This document shows positions 48,901 to 52,657 of a DNA stretch of 64,000 nucleotides, piece by piece (the first letter of the stretch is position 1; the number at the start of each line of letters is the position of its first letter). This DNA is from Patiria pectinifera. Its lineage: Eukaryota > Echinodermata > Asteroidea > Valvatida > Asterinidae. The stretch lies in assembly GCA_029964075.1 (NCBI GenBank), contig CM057136.1:15736381-15800380 (forward strand), in the 5' to 3' direction. The position numbers and the translations under genes are program-made. Under the pieces are notes generated by a model that saw nothing but the letters and a program-made list of their open reading frames with translations, was not told the DNA's origin and ran no database searches.

Positions 48901-50119
48901 ATCGCCCCGGGGCAAAACACACATGGTTACCCACACAGTGAAAATCCGATTTGAGTTGTGTTGTGGATCTTGGCAATACTTACAAACACTAGAGGAACAA
49001 AAGAAAATGATGACGTTTTGAGTCATGCACAGTGCTGCCATTGGCTATGGTTGATGCTGACGATTGGCTTACGTGTACATACTGTGTTGTCCATAGGCAA
49101 TACTGTTTACAATAACTTCAATTGTTTTTCCCATACCAAGTGTTTACGTTATTTAATAAGGATTTGTTTTATATTCCCAATACATTTTTGGAAGCTGTTT
49201 GGAATAAATGACTGTACCGGATATTACCACAGATTTCTGTTGTCCATAAGCAGTATGCTTTACAACAATTTCAACTCAATACTCTCTTCGCAAATAACTC
49301 AGCTCAAAAGAAGATATGCTATTTGTAAAACTTTTTGTGATTCTTTCCAGAGTACTTCAGAAGTTTTTGCAAGATGTCTGGAGCTTGACTGTGTTTTCAT
49401 CACTGTTATTATTAACAAAAATAAAATAATTTCAAAGTTTTTACTATATCCAATGTGGAGGTTTACGGCATGCAAAGCACCTGCATACAACTATGCATGA
49501 GTTCATGTAGATTGCATATTTAGTAAATTCTGGTCAAAGTTAAGTTTAAATCAGCCGTGAATCTCAATTCAACAAATGAGTATTCTTGACTGTATGCATA
49601 GCTGATCAACCGTAAACTCTGCACTCAAATCACGGAGATGTACCAACCACTGAAAATCTCTATTGTTGATCGATCAAAAGAGAAAATTCTTTAAAAACGA
49701 TTCGAGAAACTTTTACAGATAATATTTCATCAAACAGGAAAGTTTTGGGGAAATAGGTATGCGGAAATTATTTTTTCAGAATTTTTTAAATAACAAGTGT
49801 GGAGTGATCGAAAAACATTTATGCCATGGAAAAAATTTCACACTATTTGTACAATTTTTATTGGCAAAGTGTACCATTATGTACGGATTGTGAAAATAAT
49901 GATTTTATTTATTTACTTAGAGTTTTTATTCTGACACTTACCTTGACTGCATGTTGTTCCGGTCCATCCCTGGGCACAGGTGCAGATGTAGATAGTCCCG
50001 GCGTTTTCACACGTGCCGCCGTTTAGACACGGTGACGAATCGCAGGCTGACGCTACGATCAAAGTAACACACAGGGAATAAATGACACAGAGATGAACAA
50101 ACAGACCGAACGGAGGCAT
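11855..50119 (-). CDS. CDH23: Cadherin-23-like giant protocadherin (63-exon model, N-terminus tentative)
   Basis: Exons joined on the minus strand give an uninterrupted frame of 3,771 codons plus stop. Order: signal-peptide-like segment, one EGF domain, 29 EC repeats recognised by DxNDNxP linkers, LDRE and DxD motifs, a membrane-adjacent domain (exons at 16085, 15652, 15372), a transmembrane helix (14825) and a tail of about 440 residues. The membrane-adjacent domain carries SNITG…VN and LIDEN…LF motifs, and the tail carries NPLWL; both match the pattern of vertebrate CDH23. Many ECs match individual CDH23 repeats in order. In vertebrates CDH23 dimers form the upper tip link in hair cells, Ca2+ rigidifies the EC chain, and the tail binds PDZ scaffolds such as harmonin. 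Ca2+-dependent adhesion at the surface of microvillar or ciliated cells is inferred here. The start is uncertain: upstream EGF/LDLa exons are phase-compatible and might be spliced on. Confidence 0.88.
13318..13420 (-). CDS. CDH23: Exon 62: juxtamembrane tail with NPLWL motif
   Basis: 103 bp, phase 2 to 0. Encodes [20 protein letters not shown] and on. The NPxWL motif followed by acidic LPxxW matches the CDH23 tail pattern. Acceptor CCCAG, donor CAG|GTACGG. Confidence 0.9.
13498..14285. repeat. Minisatellite, GGGCGGAGTCAATAATGTGA-type unit
   Basis: About 40 degenerate copies of an 18-20 bp unit, GTGAGGGCGGAGTCAATAAT, fill the intron between exons 61 and 62. Longer blocks of about 135 bp repeat within it (for example 13585-13700 and 13718-13830). 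It ends about 8 bp from the donor of exon 61. Confidence 0.95.
14294..14383 (-). CDS. CDH23: Exon 61: cytoplasmic juxtamembrane segment
   Basis: 90 bp, phase 2 to 2. Encodes [20 protein letters not shown] and on, continuing the basic stop-transfer sequence after the transmembrane helix. Donor AAGG|GTAAAG. Confidence 0.88.
14825..14949 (-). CDS. CDH23: Exon 60: transmembrane helix
   Basis: 125 bp, phase 0 to 2. A Gly-rich lead ([10 protein letters not shown]) is followed by about 28 hydrophobic residues ending IIILCCLQR, then Lys across the junction. This gives a single-pass type I topology. Confidence 0.95.
15372..15438 (-). CDS. CDH23: Exon 59: end of membrane-adjacent domain
   Basis: 67 bp, phase 2 to 0. 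Encodes [20 protein letters not shown], which matches the MIDENxxxLRxLFxxYxVxD pattern of CDH23. Confidence 0.92.
15652..15807 (-). CDS. CDH23: Exon 58: membrane-adjacent domain core
   Basis: 156 bp, phase 2 to 2. Encodes [20 protein letters not shown] followed by a hydrophobic strand and [19 protein letters not shown]…VN…D is shared with CDH23. Confidence 0.93.
16085..16173 (-). CDS. CDH23: Exon 57: start of membrane-adjacent domain
   Basis: 89 bp, phase 0 to 2. Encodes [20 protein letters not shown] and on, corresponding to the ILRDDQRVKIVI-like strand after the last EC of CDH23. Confidence 0.9.
16504..16784 (-). CDS. CDH23: Exon 56: EC29 body
   Basis: 281 bp, phase 1 to 0. Contains KATDLDLG and [11 protein letters not shown]; the EC lacks a clear LDRE and has two Cys, as expected for a membrane-proximal divergent repeat. 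Confidence 0.92.
16785..17835. repeat. Intron with dispersed repeat (about 17060-17820)
   Basis: Shares patchy similarity with 40720-41110: a GGAGAGTTGGAG-like start, GACGACGCCTGA, CAAGATGCTATGGCTTTG, and a GCGCCCTC…GTGCACGGAGCCTATAGAC tail. Probably fragments of one interspersed repeat family. No exon seen. Confidence 0.45.
17836..18078 (-). CDS. CDH23: Exon 55: EC28 end / EC29 start
   Basis: 243 bp, phase 1 to 1. [23 protein letters not shown] and linker DINDNGPKF. Very close in pattern to CDH23 EC26-EC27, including an insertion before the linker (SKDVSLKEV). Confidence 0.94.
18590..18719 (-). CDS. CDH23: Exon 54: EC28 N-terminal half
   Basis: 130 bp, phase 0 to 1. [14 protein letters not shown] then [15 protein letters not shown]; matches the start of CDH23 EC26 (PEHSPRGT…YYFIAAGN). 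Confidence 0.9.
19077..19158. repeat. ACTTGTGATGG microsatellite
   Basis: Seven or so 11-bp copies of GGACTTGTGAT in the intron between exons 53 and 54. Confidence 0.9.
19213..19323 (-). CDS. CDH23: Exon 53: EC27 end / EC28 linker
   Basis: 111 bp, phase 0 to 0. [13 protein letters not shown] and linker [12 protein letters not shown], which parallels CDH23 DIDDNEPLFVRP. Confidence 0.92.
19861..20049 (-). CDS. CDH23: Exon 52: EC27 body
   Basis: 189 bp, phase 0 to 0. [16 protein letters not shown] and [10 protein letters not shown]. Donor AAT|GTGAGC. Confidence 0.92.
20409..20632 (-). CDS. CDH23: Exon 51: EC26 end / EC27 start
   Basis: 224 bp, phase 1 to 0. [22 protein letters not shown], linker DYNDNAPQF. 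Confidence 0.94.
21087..21270 (-). CDS. CDH23: Exon 50: EC25/EC26 linker and EC26 N-half
   Basis: 184 bp, phase 0 to 1. [36 protein letters not shown]: a canonical Ca2+-binding EC. Confidence 0.95.
21592..21839 (-). CDS. CDH23: Exon 49: EC25 body
   Basis: 248 bp, phase 1 to 0. [48 protein letters not shown]. Confidence 0.94.
22311..22511 (-). CDS. CDH23: Exon 48: EC24 end / EC25 start
   Basis: 201 bp, phase 1 to 1. [17 protein letters not shown], linker [17 protein letters not shown]. Confidence 0.94.
22512..22640. repeat. AATCACAAGTC microsatellite
   Basis: About 12 imperfect 10-11 bp copies of CAATCACAAGT just after the acceptor side of exon 48; the reverse complement GACTTGTGATT is related to the arrays near 19.1 and 58.7 kb. 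Confidence 0.88.
22691..22925 (-). CDS. CDH23: Exon 47: EC23 end / EC24
   Basis: 235 bp, phase 0 to 1. Thr-rich [19 protein letters not shown], linker [26 protein letters not shown]. Confidence 0.94.
23057..23166 (-). CDS. CDH23: Exon 46: EC23 second half
   Basis: 110 bp, phase 1 to 0. [20 protein letters not shown]…FNITIL. The usual LDRE is replaced by LDAD. Confidence 0.9.
23557..23731 (-). CDS. CDH23: Exon 45: EC22/EC23 linker and EC23 N-half
   Basis: 175 bp, phase 0 to 1. Linker [32 protein letters not shown]. The best donor is a GC site, CCAG|GCAAGT. An alternative GT donor 12 bp further (TCAA|GTGAAA, exon start 23545) keeps the same phase but is weaker. Confidence 0.85.
23866..24079 (+). 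pseudogene. Non-LTR retrotransposon ORF2 C-terminal fragment
   Basis: The plus frame from about 23876 encodes [14 protein letters not shown]…[17 protein letters not shown] and ends at TAG (24077-24079). GRC..WL.K and C.CG..EQTM.H…C are the C-terminal signature of LINE (Jockey/CR1-type) reverse transcriptase proteins. Severely 5'-truncated and inside an intron of the cadherin gene, antisense to it. Confidence 0.75.
24152..24271 (-). CDS. CDH23: Exon 44: EC22 second half
   Basis: 120 bp, phase 0 to 0. [33 protein letters not shown]; the DNPG…NRR insertion is shared with CDH23 EC23. Confidence 0.94.
24515..24822 (-). CDS. CDH23: Exon 43: EC21 end / EC22 start
   Basis: 308 bp, phase 1 to 0. [20 protein letters not shown], linker [29 protein letters not shown]. 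Confidence 0.95.
24944..25162 (-). CDS. CDH23: Exon 42: EC20/EC21 linker and EC21 N-half
   Basis: 219 bp, phase 1 to 1. [32 protein letters not shown]. Confidence 0.94.
25393..25601 (-). CDS. CDH23: Exon 41: EC20 second half
   Basis: 209 bp, phase 2 to 1. [33 protein letters not shown]. Confidence 0.92.
25789..26194 (-). CDS. CDH23: Exon 40: EC19 body / EC20 start
   Basis: 406 bp, the largest cadherin exon, phase 1 to 2. [10 protein letters not shown] followed by an insertion with two Cys ([11 protein letters not shown]), LDREEQDVY, linker DVNDYQPTF. The two Cys in the insertion could form a local disulfide. Confidence 0.95.
26340..26531 (-). CDS. CDH23: Exon 39: EC18 end / EC19 start
   Basis: 192 bp, phase 1 to 1. 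[15 protein letters not shown], linker [17 protein letters not shown]. Confidence 0.93.
26750..26843 (-). CDS. CDH23: Exon 38: EC18 middle
   Basis: 94 bp, phase 0 to 1. [20 protein letters not shown] and FLIDPSTG. Confidence 0.9.
27026..27145 (-). CDS. CDH23: Exon 37: EC17/EC18 with non-canonical linker
   Basis: 120 bp, phase 0 to 0. [20 protein letters not shown]: the DxNDNxP motif is absent. [11 protein letters not shown] follows. Donor ATG|GTGCGT. Confidence 0.9.
27432..27530 (-). CDS. CDH23: Exon 36: EC17 second half
   Basis: 99 bp, phase 0 to 0. [20 protein letters not shown] then [13 protein letters not shown]; the DNPENP stretch is shared with CDH23 EC18. Confidence 0.92.
27713..27922 (-). 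CDS. CDH23: Exon 35: EC16/EC17 linker and EC17 N-half
   Basis: 210 bp, phase 0 to 0. [28 protein letters not shown]. Confidence 0.94.
28118..28251 (-). CDS. CDH23: Exon 34: EC16 second half
   Basis: 134 bp, phase 1 to 0. [32 protein letters not shown]. Confidence 0.94.
28415..28592 (-). CDS. CDH23: Exon 33: EC15/EC16 linker and EC16 N-half
   Basis: 178 bp, phase 0 to 1. [20 protein letters not shown]; the FPxDYxGP motif is also found at CDH23 EC17. [15 protein letters not shown]. Confidence 0.95.
28708..28824 (-). CDS. CDH23: Exon 32: EC15 second half
   Basis: 117 bp, phase 0 to 0. [35 protein letters not shown]. Confidence 0.93.
28931..29149 (-). CDS. CDH23: Exon 31: EC14/EC15 linker and EC15 N-half
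   Basis: 219 bp, phase 0 to 0. [36 protein letters not shown]. Confidence 0.95.
29218..29492 (-). mobile_element. tRNA-derived SINE copy
   Basis: On the minus strand: a degenerate tRNA-like head (GGTTACGATATCTGACTC … TTTGAACCCC), then TTCCTGGGCAAGACACTTTA, a segment typical of tRNA-derived SINEs in marine animals, then a tail ending near ATGAACAGGGGTAATAATTG. A second, interrupted copy lies at 55219-55950. Confidence 0.65.
29584..29811 (-). CDS. CDH23: Exon 30: EC14 body
   Basis: 228 bp, phase 0 to 0. [43 protein letters not shown]. Donor ATG|GTTGGT. Confidence 0.92.
29944..30069 (-). CDS. CDH23: Exon 29: EC13 end / EC14 start
   Basis: 126 bp, phase 0 to 0. [14 protein letters not shown], linker DLNDNPPGF. 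Donor GAG|GTTGGT, the same unusual hexamer as exon 30. Confidence 0.93.
30330..30455 (-). CDS. CDH23: Exon 28: EC13 middle
   Basis: 126 bp, phase 0 to 0. [29 protein letters not shown]. Confidence 0.94.
30589..30738 (-). CDS. CDH23: Exon 27: EC12/EC13 linker and EC13 N-half
   Basis: 150 bp, phase 0 to 0. [31 protein letters not shown]. Confidence 0.95.
31055..31159 (-). CDS. CDH23: Exon 26: EC12 second half
   Basis: 105 bp, phase 0 to 0. [20 protein letters not shown] and DGTLPGSAA. Confidence 0.92.
31571..31675 (-). CDS. CDH23: Exon 25: EC12 middle, DxD motif absent
   Basis: 105 bp, phase 0 to 0. [17 protein letters not shown] and FDVDPIT. The AxDxDxG Ca2+ motif is missing, as in CDH23 EC13. 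Confidence 0.9.
31700..32165. repeat. Degenerate GAGTACTTTGCCATGAGAATGA repeat
   Basis: The intron between exons 24 and 25 is largely built of imperfect units containing GAGTA(C/T)TTTGC and ATGAGAATGAGTA, spaced by roughly 20-45 bp. Confidence 0.65.
32173..32429 (-). CDS. CDH23: Exon 24: EC11 end / EC12 start
   Basis: 257 bp, phase 1 to 0. [29 protein letters not shown], linker DAQDDPPEF (reduced Ca2+ motif). Confidence 0.94.
32697..32873 (-). CDS. CDH23: Exon 23: EC10/EC11 linker and EC11 N-half
   Basis: 177 bp, phase 1 to 1. [11 protein letters not shown] (CDH23 has DVNDEAPVFTQ at EC12), [28 protein letters not shown]. Confidence 0.95.
33028..33232 (-). CDS. CDH23: Exon 22: EC10 body
   Basis: 205 bp, phase 0 to 1. 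[44 protein letters not shown]; the RGPxPLDRE and VEAYN motifs are shared with CDH23 EC11. Confidence 0.95.
33295..33574 (-). mobile_element. tRNA-derived SINE, complete copy
   Basis: On the minus strand: tRNA-like head 33574-33507 with A box (TGGCCTAGCGG) and B box (GGTTCGAGCCC), then TTAAGCAAGGCACTTAACC, GGGTGGGACGTAAAGCC, TAATGCACGCAAAAGAACCC and an A-rich CCAAGAACCAAGAG tail. This layout matches tRNA-SINEs of marine invertebrates. Confidence 0.85.
33651..33952 (-). CDS. CDH23: Exon 21: EC9 body / EC10 start
   Basis: 302 bp, phase 1 to 0. [20 protein letters not shown], linker [22 protein letters not shown]. Donor CAG|GTCTGT is weak, but the join to VGATDRDIG is exact. Confidence 0.94.
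34152..34467 (-). CDS. CDH23: Exon 20: EC8 body / EC9 start
   Basis: 316 bp, phase 0 to 1. [42 protein letters not shown], linker DVNDNQPMF. Confidence 0.95.
34658..34803 (-). CDS. CDH23: Exon 19: EC7 end / EC8 start
   Basis: 146 bp, phase 1 to 0. Linker [22 protein letters not shown]. Donor GAG|GTCAGT. Confidence 0.93.
35240..35408 (-). CDS. CDH23: Exon 18: EC7 body
   Basis: 169 bp, phase 0 to 1. [41 protein letters not shown]. Confidence 0.94.
35534..35775 (-). CDS. CDH23: Exon 17: EC6 second half / EC7 start
   Basis: 242 bp, phase 1 to 0. [20 protein letters not shown], linker [19 protein letters not shown]. Confidence 0.95.
36157..36259 (-). CDS. CDH23: Exon 16: EC6 middle
   Basis: 103 bp, phase 0 to 1. 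[20 protein letters not shown]. Confidence 0.93.
36260..37385. other. Intron 15, no feature beyond repeat fragments
   Basis: AT-rich. A short interspersed fragment at 36370-36470 (GTGAACCAGTGAAGTGCAAG … GCCCTCTG) resembles 30248-30330. No exon seen. Confidence 0.4.
37386..37485 (-). CDS. CDH23: Exon 15: EC5/EC6 linker
   Basis: 100 bp, phase 2 to 0. [20 protein letters not shown] then [13 protein letters not shown]. Confidence 0.93.
37864..37991 (-). CDS. CDH23: Exon 14: EC5 second half
   Basis: 128 bp, phase 0 to 2. [30 protein letters not shown]. Confidence 0.93.
38127..38254 (-). CDS. CDH23: Exon 13: EC5 N-half
   Basis: 128 bp, phase 1 to 0. [20 protein letters not shown] then [17 protein letters not shown]. 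Confidence 0.93.
38425..38512 (-). CDS. CDH23: Exon 12: EC4/EC5 linker
   Basis: 88 bp, phase 0 to 1. [18 protein letters not shown]. Confidence 0.93.
38708..38857 (-). CDS. CDH23: Exon 11: EC4 second half
   Basis: 150 bp, phase 0 to 0. [34 protein letters not shown]; the long loop before PLDYET parallels CDH23 EC4. Confidence 0.92.
39280..39459 (-). CDS. CDH23: Exon 10: EC3 end / EC4 start
   Basis: 180 bp, phase 0 to 0. Linker [29 protein letters not shown]; the GFxLP motif is shared with CDH23 EC4. Confidence 0.94.
39652..39764 (-). CDS. CDH23: Exon 9: EC3 second half
   Basis: 113 bp, phase 1 to 0. [20 protein letters not shown] and a divergent EVDSEN in place of LDRE. Confidence 0.92.
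39971..40371. repeat. 21-bp palindromic tandem array
   Basis: About 19 units of CTGTAATACAATGTATTACAC. The 19-mer TGTAATACA-A-TGTATTACA is a perfect inverted repeat, and junctions CACCTG/CAGGTG reverse the phase in places, giving longer palindromes. In the intron between exons 8 and 9. The plus-strand ORF across it is a by-product of the repeat. Confidence 0.97.
40433..40511 (-). CDS. CDH23: Exon 8: EC3 N-half
   Basis: 79 bp, phase 0 to 1. [20 protein letters not shown]; matches ITAVDQDKG…YTIVSGN of CDH23 EC3. Confidence 0.93.
40720..41110. repeat. Dispersed repeat fragment
   Basis: Shares ordered blocks with 17060-17820 (GGAGAGCTGGAG, GACGACGCC, AAGATGTTTTGGCTT, CACACTGTGTG, GCGCCCTC…GCACAGAGCCAATAGAC). 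Confidence 0.5.
41331..41456 (-). CDS. CDH23: Exon 7: EC2 end / EC3 start
   Basis: 126 bp, phase 0 to 0. Linker [14 protein letters not shown], close to DMQDMDPIFINLPY of CDH23, so the non-canonical linker is conserved. INEGTPL. Confidence 0.95.
42372..42443 (+). repeat. tRNA-like sequence, probable SINE head
   Basis: A box TGGTCGAGTGG and perfect B box GGTTCGAGTCC with a 5-bp T stem (GTGGG/CCCAC). The acceptor stem does not pair, so this is not a functional tRNA. A T-rich tail follows. Confidence 0.6.
42729..42836 (-). CDS. CDH23: Exon 6: EC2 second half
   Basis: 108 bp, phase 0 to 0. [20 protein letters not shown] then [10 protein letters not shown]. Confidence 0.93.
42980..43159 (-). CDS. 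CDH23: Exon 5: EC1 end / EC2 start
   Basis: 180 bp, phase 0 to 0. Linker [33 protein letters not shown]; matches CDH23 EC2 (NATDPDLG). Confidence 0.95.
43533..43586 (-). CDS. CDH23: Exon 4: EC1 strand, micro-exon-like
   Basis: 54 bp, phase 0 to 0. [18 protein letters not shown], matching SEFTVEFSVSD in CDH23 EC1. Consensus splice sites both sides. Confidence 0.9.
43973..44130 (-). CDS. CDH23: Exon 3: EC1 body
   Basis: 158 bp, phase 1 to 0. [16 protein letters not shown], a loop [17 protein letters not shown]. Confidence 0.94.
44378..44455 (-). CDS. CDH23: Exon 2: start of EC1
   Basis: 78 bp, phase 1 to 1. [20 protein letters not shown]; the EDTxxG motif matches the first strands of CDH23 EC1. 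Acceptor TTGTTTTGTTTCAG. Confidence 0.93.
44456..49941. other. 5.5-kb intron between EGF exon and EC1
   Basis: The largest intron in the window, mostly unique AT-rich sequence with no recognised exon. It contains a tandem 24-bp duplication at 48190-48238 (CCTATCCTCCAAGTAATGGA twice) and the long hairpin at 47303-47525. Confidence 0.6.
47303..47525. repeat. Long inverted repeat (foldback, about 100-bp arms)
   Basis: Left arm 47303-47404 and right arm 47430-47525 are reverse complements with scattered mismatches, around a 25-nt loop. Matching landmarks: GCATGG…TTTGGCAC, ATATAGGGCCAT, CAGATTTG, CCTTTGAAAA, AGGTAGAATAACAAG. Confidence 0.85.
49942..50119 (-). CDS. CDH23: Exon 1 (tentative): signal-peptide-like segment plus EGF domain
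   Basis: Minus-strand ATG at 50119 opens a frame of 25 residues (MPPFG, a 15-20 residue hydrophobic stretch, VASA) directly before the EGF-like [12 protein letters not shown]…[12 protein letters not shown]. Hydrophobicity and A-x-A before Cys suit signal peptidase cleavage. Alternatively the exon is internal, with acceptor GATCGTAG|CG (exon end 50052) or GCGTCAG|CC (50046); the T-rich frame would then be a polypyrimidine tract. Both readings leave phase 1 at the donor AAG|GTAAGT. The EGF domain itself is secure; the start is about even odds. Confidence 0.75.
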
Positions 50120-52426
50120 GGCTAGCAGAGGACTGTCACCGTCATAAAACCGGTGCCCCACGAGACACTGCAGTTTTGCTCACCATGACGAATGCATGCA
50201 ATGCTTCGCTGGAGTCAAAGTGCGGTACATGTATCGTGCATGCCAACAGCACTACATGTGTTTCTGGTTTAGGTTTAAAAACTTCAGACAAGCGTGCTAC
50301 ACTTCTCGCCAACTAATCAATACAAATTGTATGACTCAGTGTTAAGTCTTTAAACAATTCCGCTCCTCCTCTGATGATACATCCATTACATGATTGTAGT
50401 CTTTGTTTTTTCTTGTTATTCTTCCGAGTATTAACTTTTCATTCAGCGCAGACGGTGGAACCAGTCTCCCGATTCCCACGGTTTCTAGTACAAACACGAG
50501 CCAGAAGGAAAAGTTGATATAACGACACTCAGCCTCAGTCCTTGACAAAACCTTTGATGATTACTGAAGCGCTAAGCTTTTTCATTTCCAAAAGGCGTAC
50601 ATGCACGCACAATCAAAACTTTGCTTGTGTTCCCATCCTTAAAAACACCCCCACCTGGAGAATGTATTGTGCTTAATAGCTCCCCTTTTCTTCATTGAAA
50701 ACTGTATCTTGTAACAAAAGGGGATCATACTATTTGAGTTTTGAAGGGGGGATTGACTCCTGAAACCTAAACTTTAATATGCACCCTCTCCACAGCCTGT
50801 GACCTTTTGATATTTAAATGAGGGATATAATATGGGTTGGAGGCCAGTGAAAGGCAATTGAAAACAGCTCAGTAAACTGAGCTGTATGTAAGCAGTGGAA
50901 CACTAAACTAGCCTTTGAGTAAACTTATCAGTAAAAGTTGATTCATAAGAAGTACGGCTATGTCTCCTGAGGGGGTGCTTCACTTTTTGTGGCTGAGCAG
51001 ATTGAAAGTTAAAAATCAAGTCGCTTCTTTAGAAATGCTCTGCAAATTATTTAAAAGTTTGGGTCAAAATTGGCTTTTTTTGTAGTTAATTAATCAGAAT
51101 TGCACAAGGAAGCTTTTATTTCAAATCACGTTTCTGTCCGGCAATTTTTTAAGGTTTGCGTGTTTCAGTTTTTCCCAAGTTAGAAAGCATTTTAAATTAG
51201 AGAAAAAAGTCTGAAACAAAAACTCCACCAGAAACTAAACAAGAAAGCACCACAAAAATTAAAACTACTTAAAATAAAATCAATTTCAGTAAACTAGTGA
51301 GGTCTTTTTACCAGCTTTGAAAACAAAAATCACAAAAACAGCTGATCTAAATTAACAATTCAAAATGTTTTACAACAACCTAATTTACAGAGTTTAAAGT
51401 TTTAAACAGAAACGATTCCCACGGTCATTATTTGTTTCCCTTGGATCTGCTTGTATTACAACTTTATTCAGTTCCTGCCAAAGGGCAGTAACTTTCAATG
51501 CTTTAAAGAAAATGATTGACTTTTAAAGATTTACTTGTTTTTTTCACCACTGACAAAAATTGCTTCCACATTTTTGTAGATTTGTGGAAGTTTTGAAAGG
51601 ATTATCCACACAGGTTTGACTAGATTGTTTTTCTTAAATAATGACATTGTTTCCTTTGGAAACAATATTGCTGGGGTAAAATTCACTGCTACAAGGACAC
51701 AAATTCACATCATTGTATTGTAAGTGTATTCAATTTGTGTATTTTGATCGATATTAAATTAATACCTCCAAGAAATTTTCTAGAAACCTTAATGAATGTG
51801 GCAAAATCCAACACTGCGATGCAAATGGCATATTCTTTGCACATAGACGCGATTGGGAAATTAAGCCCCTACTACAATAACAACAAGCAGGCGCTCTCTA
51901 TTTTCATAGTTAAAGAAGGCAAAACAATTAATTGAGGGAGACAAATAAGAAATAAATGAACAAATAATGTAAAGCAGGACAGAAAAATGAAATCAGGGGT
52001 TAATCGGAGGGTATGCTGCCCTGCTGAGTTTTAATGCCGTCCAGCGCTAGTTTTGCAGCCAGGTTTAATAGAAATTCTTATCACCCTGCCACGTTTGCTA
52101 ACATCATCCACTTCGCATTTTAGCTGACACAAAAAAAAAATACTTTTCTTCACAGAATCCTGATTGTTGAAATTCAACTAAATTTCTGAACAATACAAAA
52201 AAAATGTCTCTGTGAGTGACAAGGAAAGGCAGGAATCCAATTTCAATGTATTGAAAGACCATTCTTCATGTTCTTGAAAAAAAAAAAAACACACACATGC
52301 TGCGAAAGTCGCTTTTTTAAAAATTATGCCTTAGGCCACCTTGCCACCTGGCCAAACTTCTACAGTATTCCATGAAAAACTTTTCAAGCAAGATTTGAAA
52401 ATGAACAAAGATCGATGAGTACTCAC
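50120..52426. other. Gap between LDLa exon and EGF exon 1
   Basis: Holds either an intron, or the 3' end of an upstream gene plus the promoter of the cadherin gene. An open frame ending at 50342 on the minus strand (up to 50548) could be a terminal exon after an acceptor TTGTACTAG, but resembles nothing I know. Confidence 0.4.
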
Positions 52427-52657
52427 GGCAGTTTTGTTCGTCCAATCCATCCGTGCAATCGTTGATGCCGTTACAAACCAGTTGAATGTTAATACAGGTC
52501 CCACCTGTGCATCGGAACTCCTGATTGGTGCATGGGCGTTGACAGGAAGCCTCGTCTGAACCGTCCTGGCAGTCGGGACTCTGATCGCACTGAAGGGAGC
52601 TTGAAACGCACTCACCGCTCACACAGTGGAAATAGGTGCTGCTAAAACAACCTGGTC
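52427..52657 (-). CDS. Exon U20: two LDL-receptor class A repeats
   Basis: 231 bp, phase 1 to 1. Two six-Cys modules ending [10 protein letters not shown] and [10 protein letters not shown]; the DGSDE/DGLDE acidic cluster is the Ca2+ site of LDLa domains. Donor GCC|GTGAGT. Confidence 0.95.

Noticed and set aside
48958-49500. 180-codon plus-strand ORF in the big intron
   Set aside because: Composition is that of AT-rich non-coding DNA (Phe, Ile, Asn, Cys-rich), with no family motif.
50342-50548. Minus-strand ORF as the terminal exon of a separate EGF/LDLa gene
   Set aside because: An acceptor-like TTGTACTAG exists, but the peptide has no transmembrane or known domain; evidence too thin to annotate.
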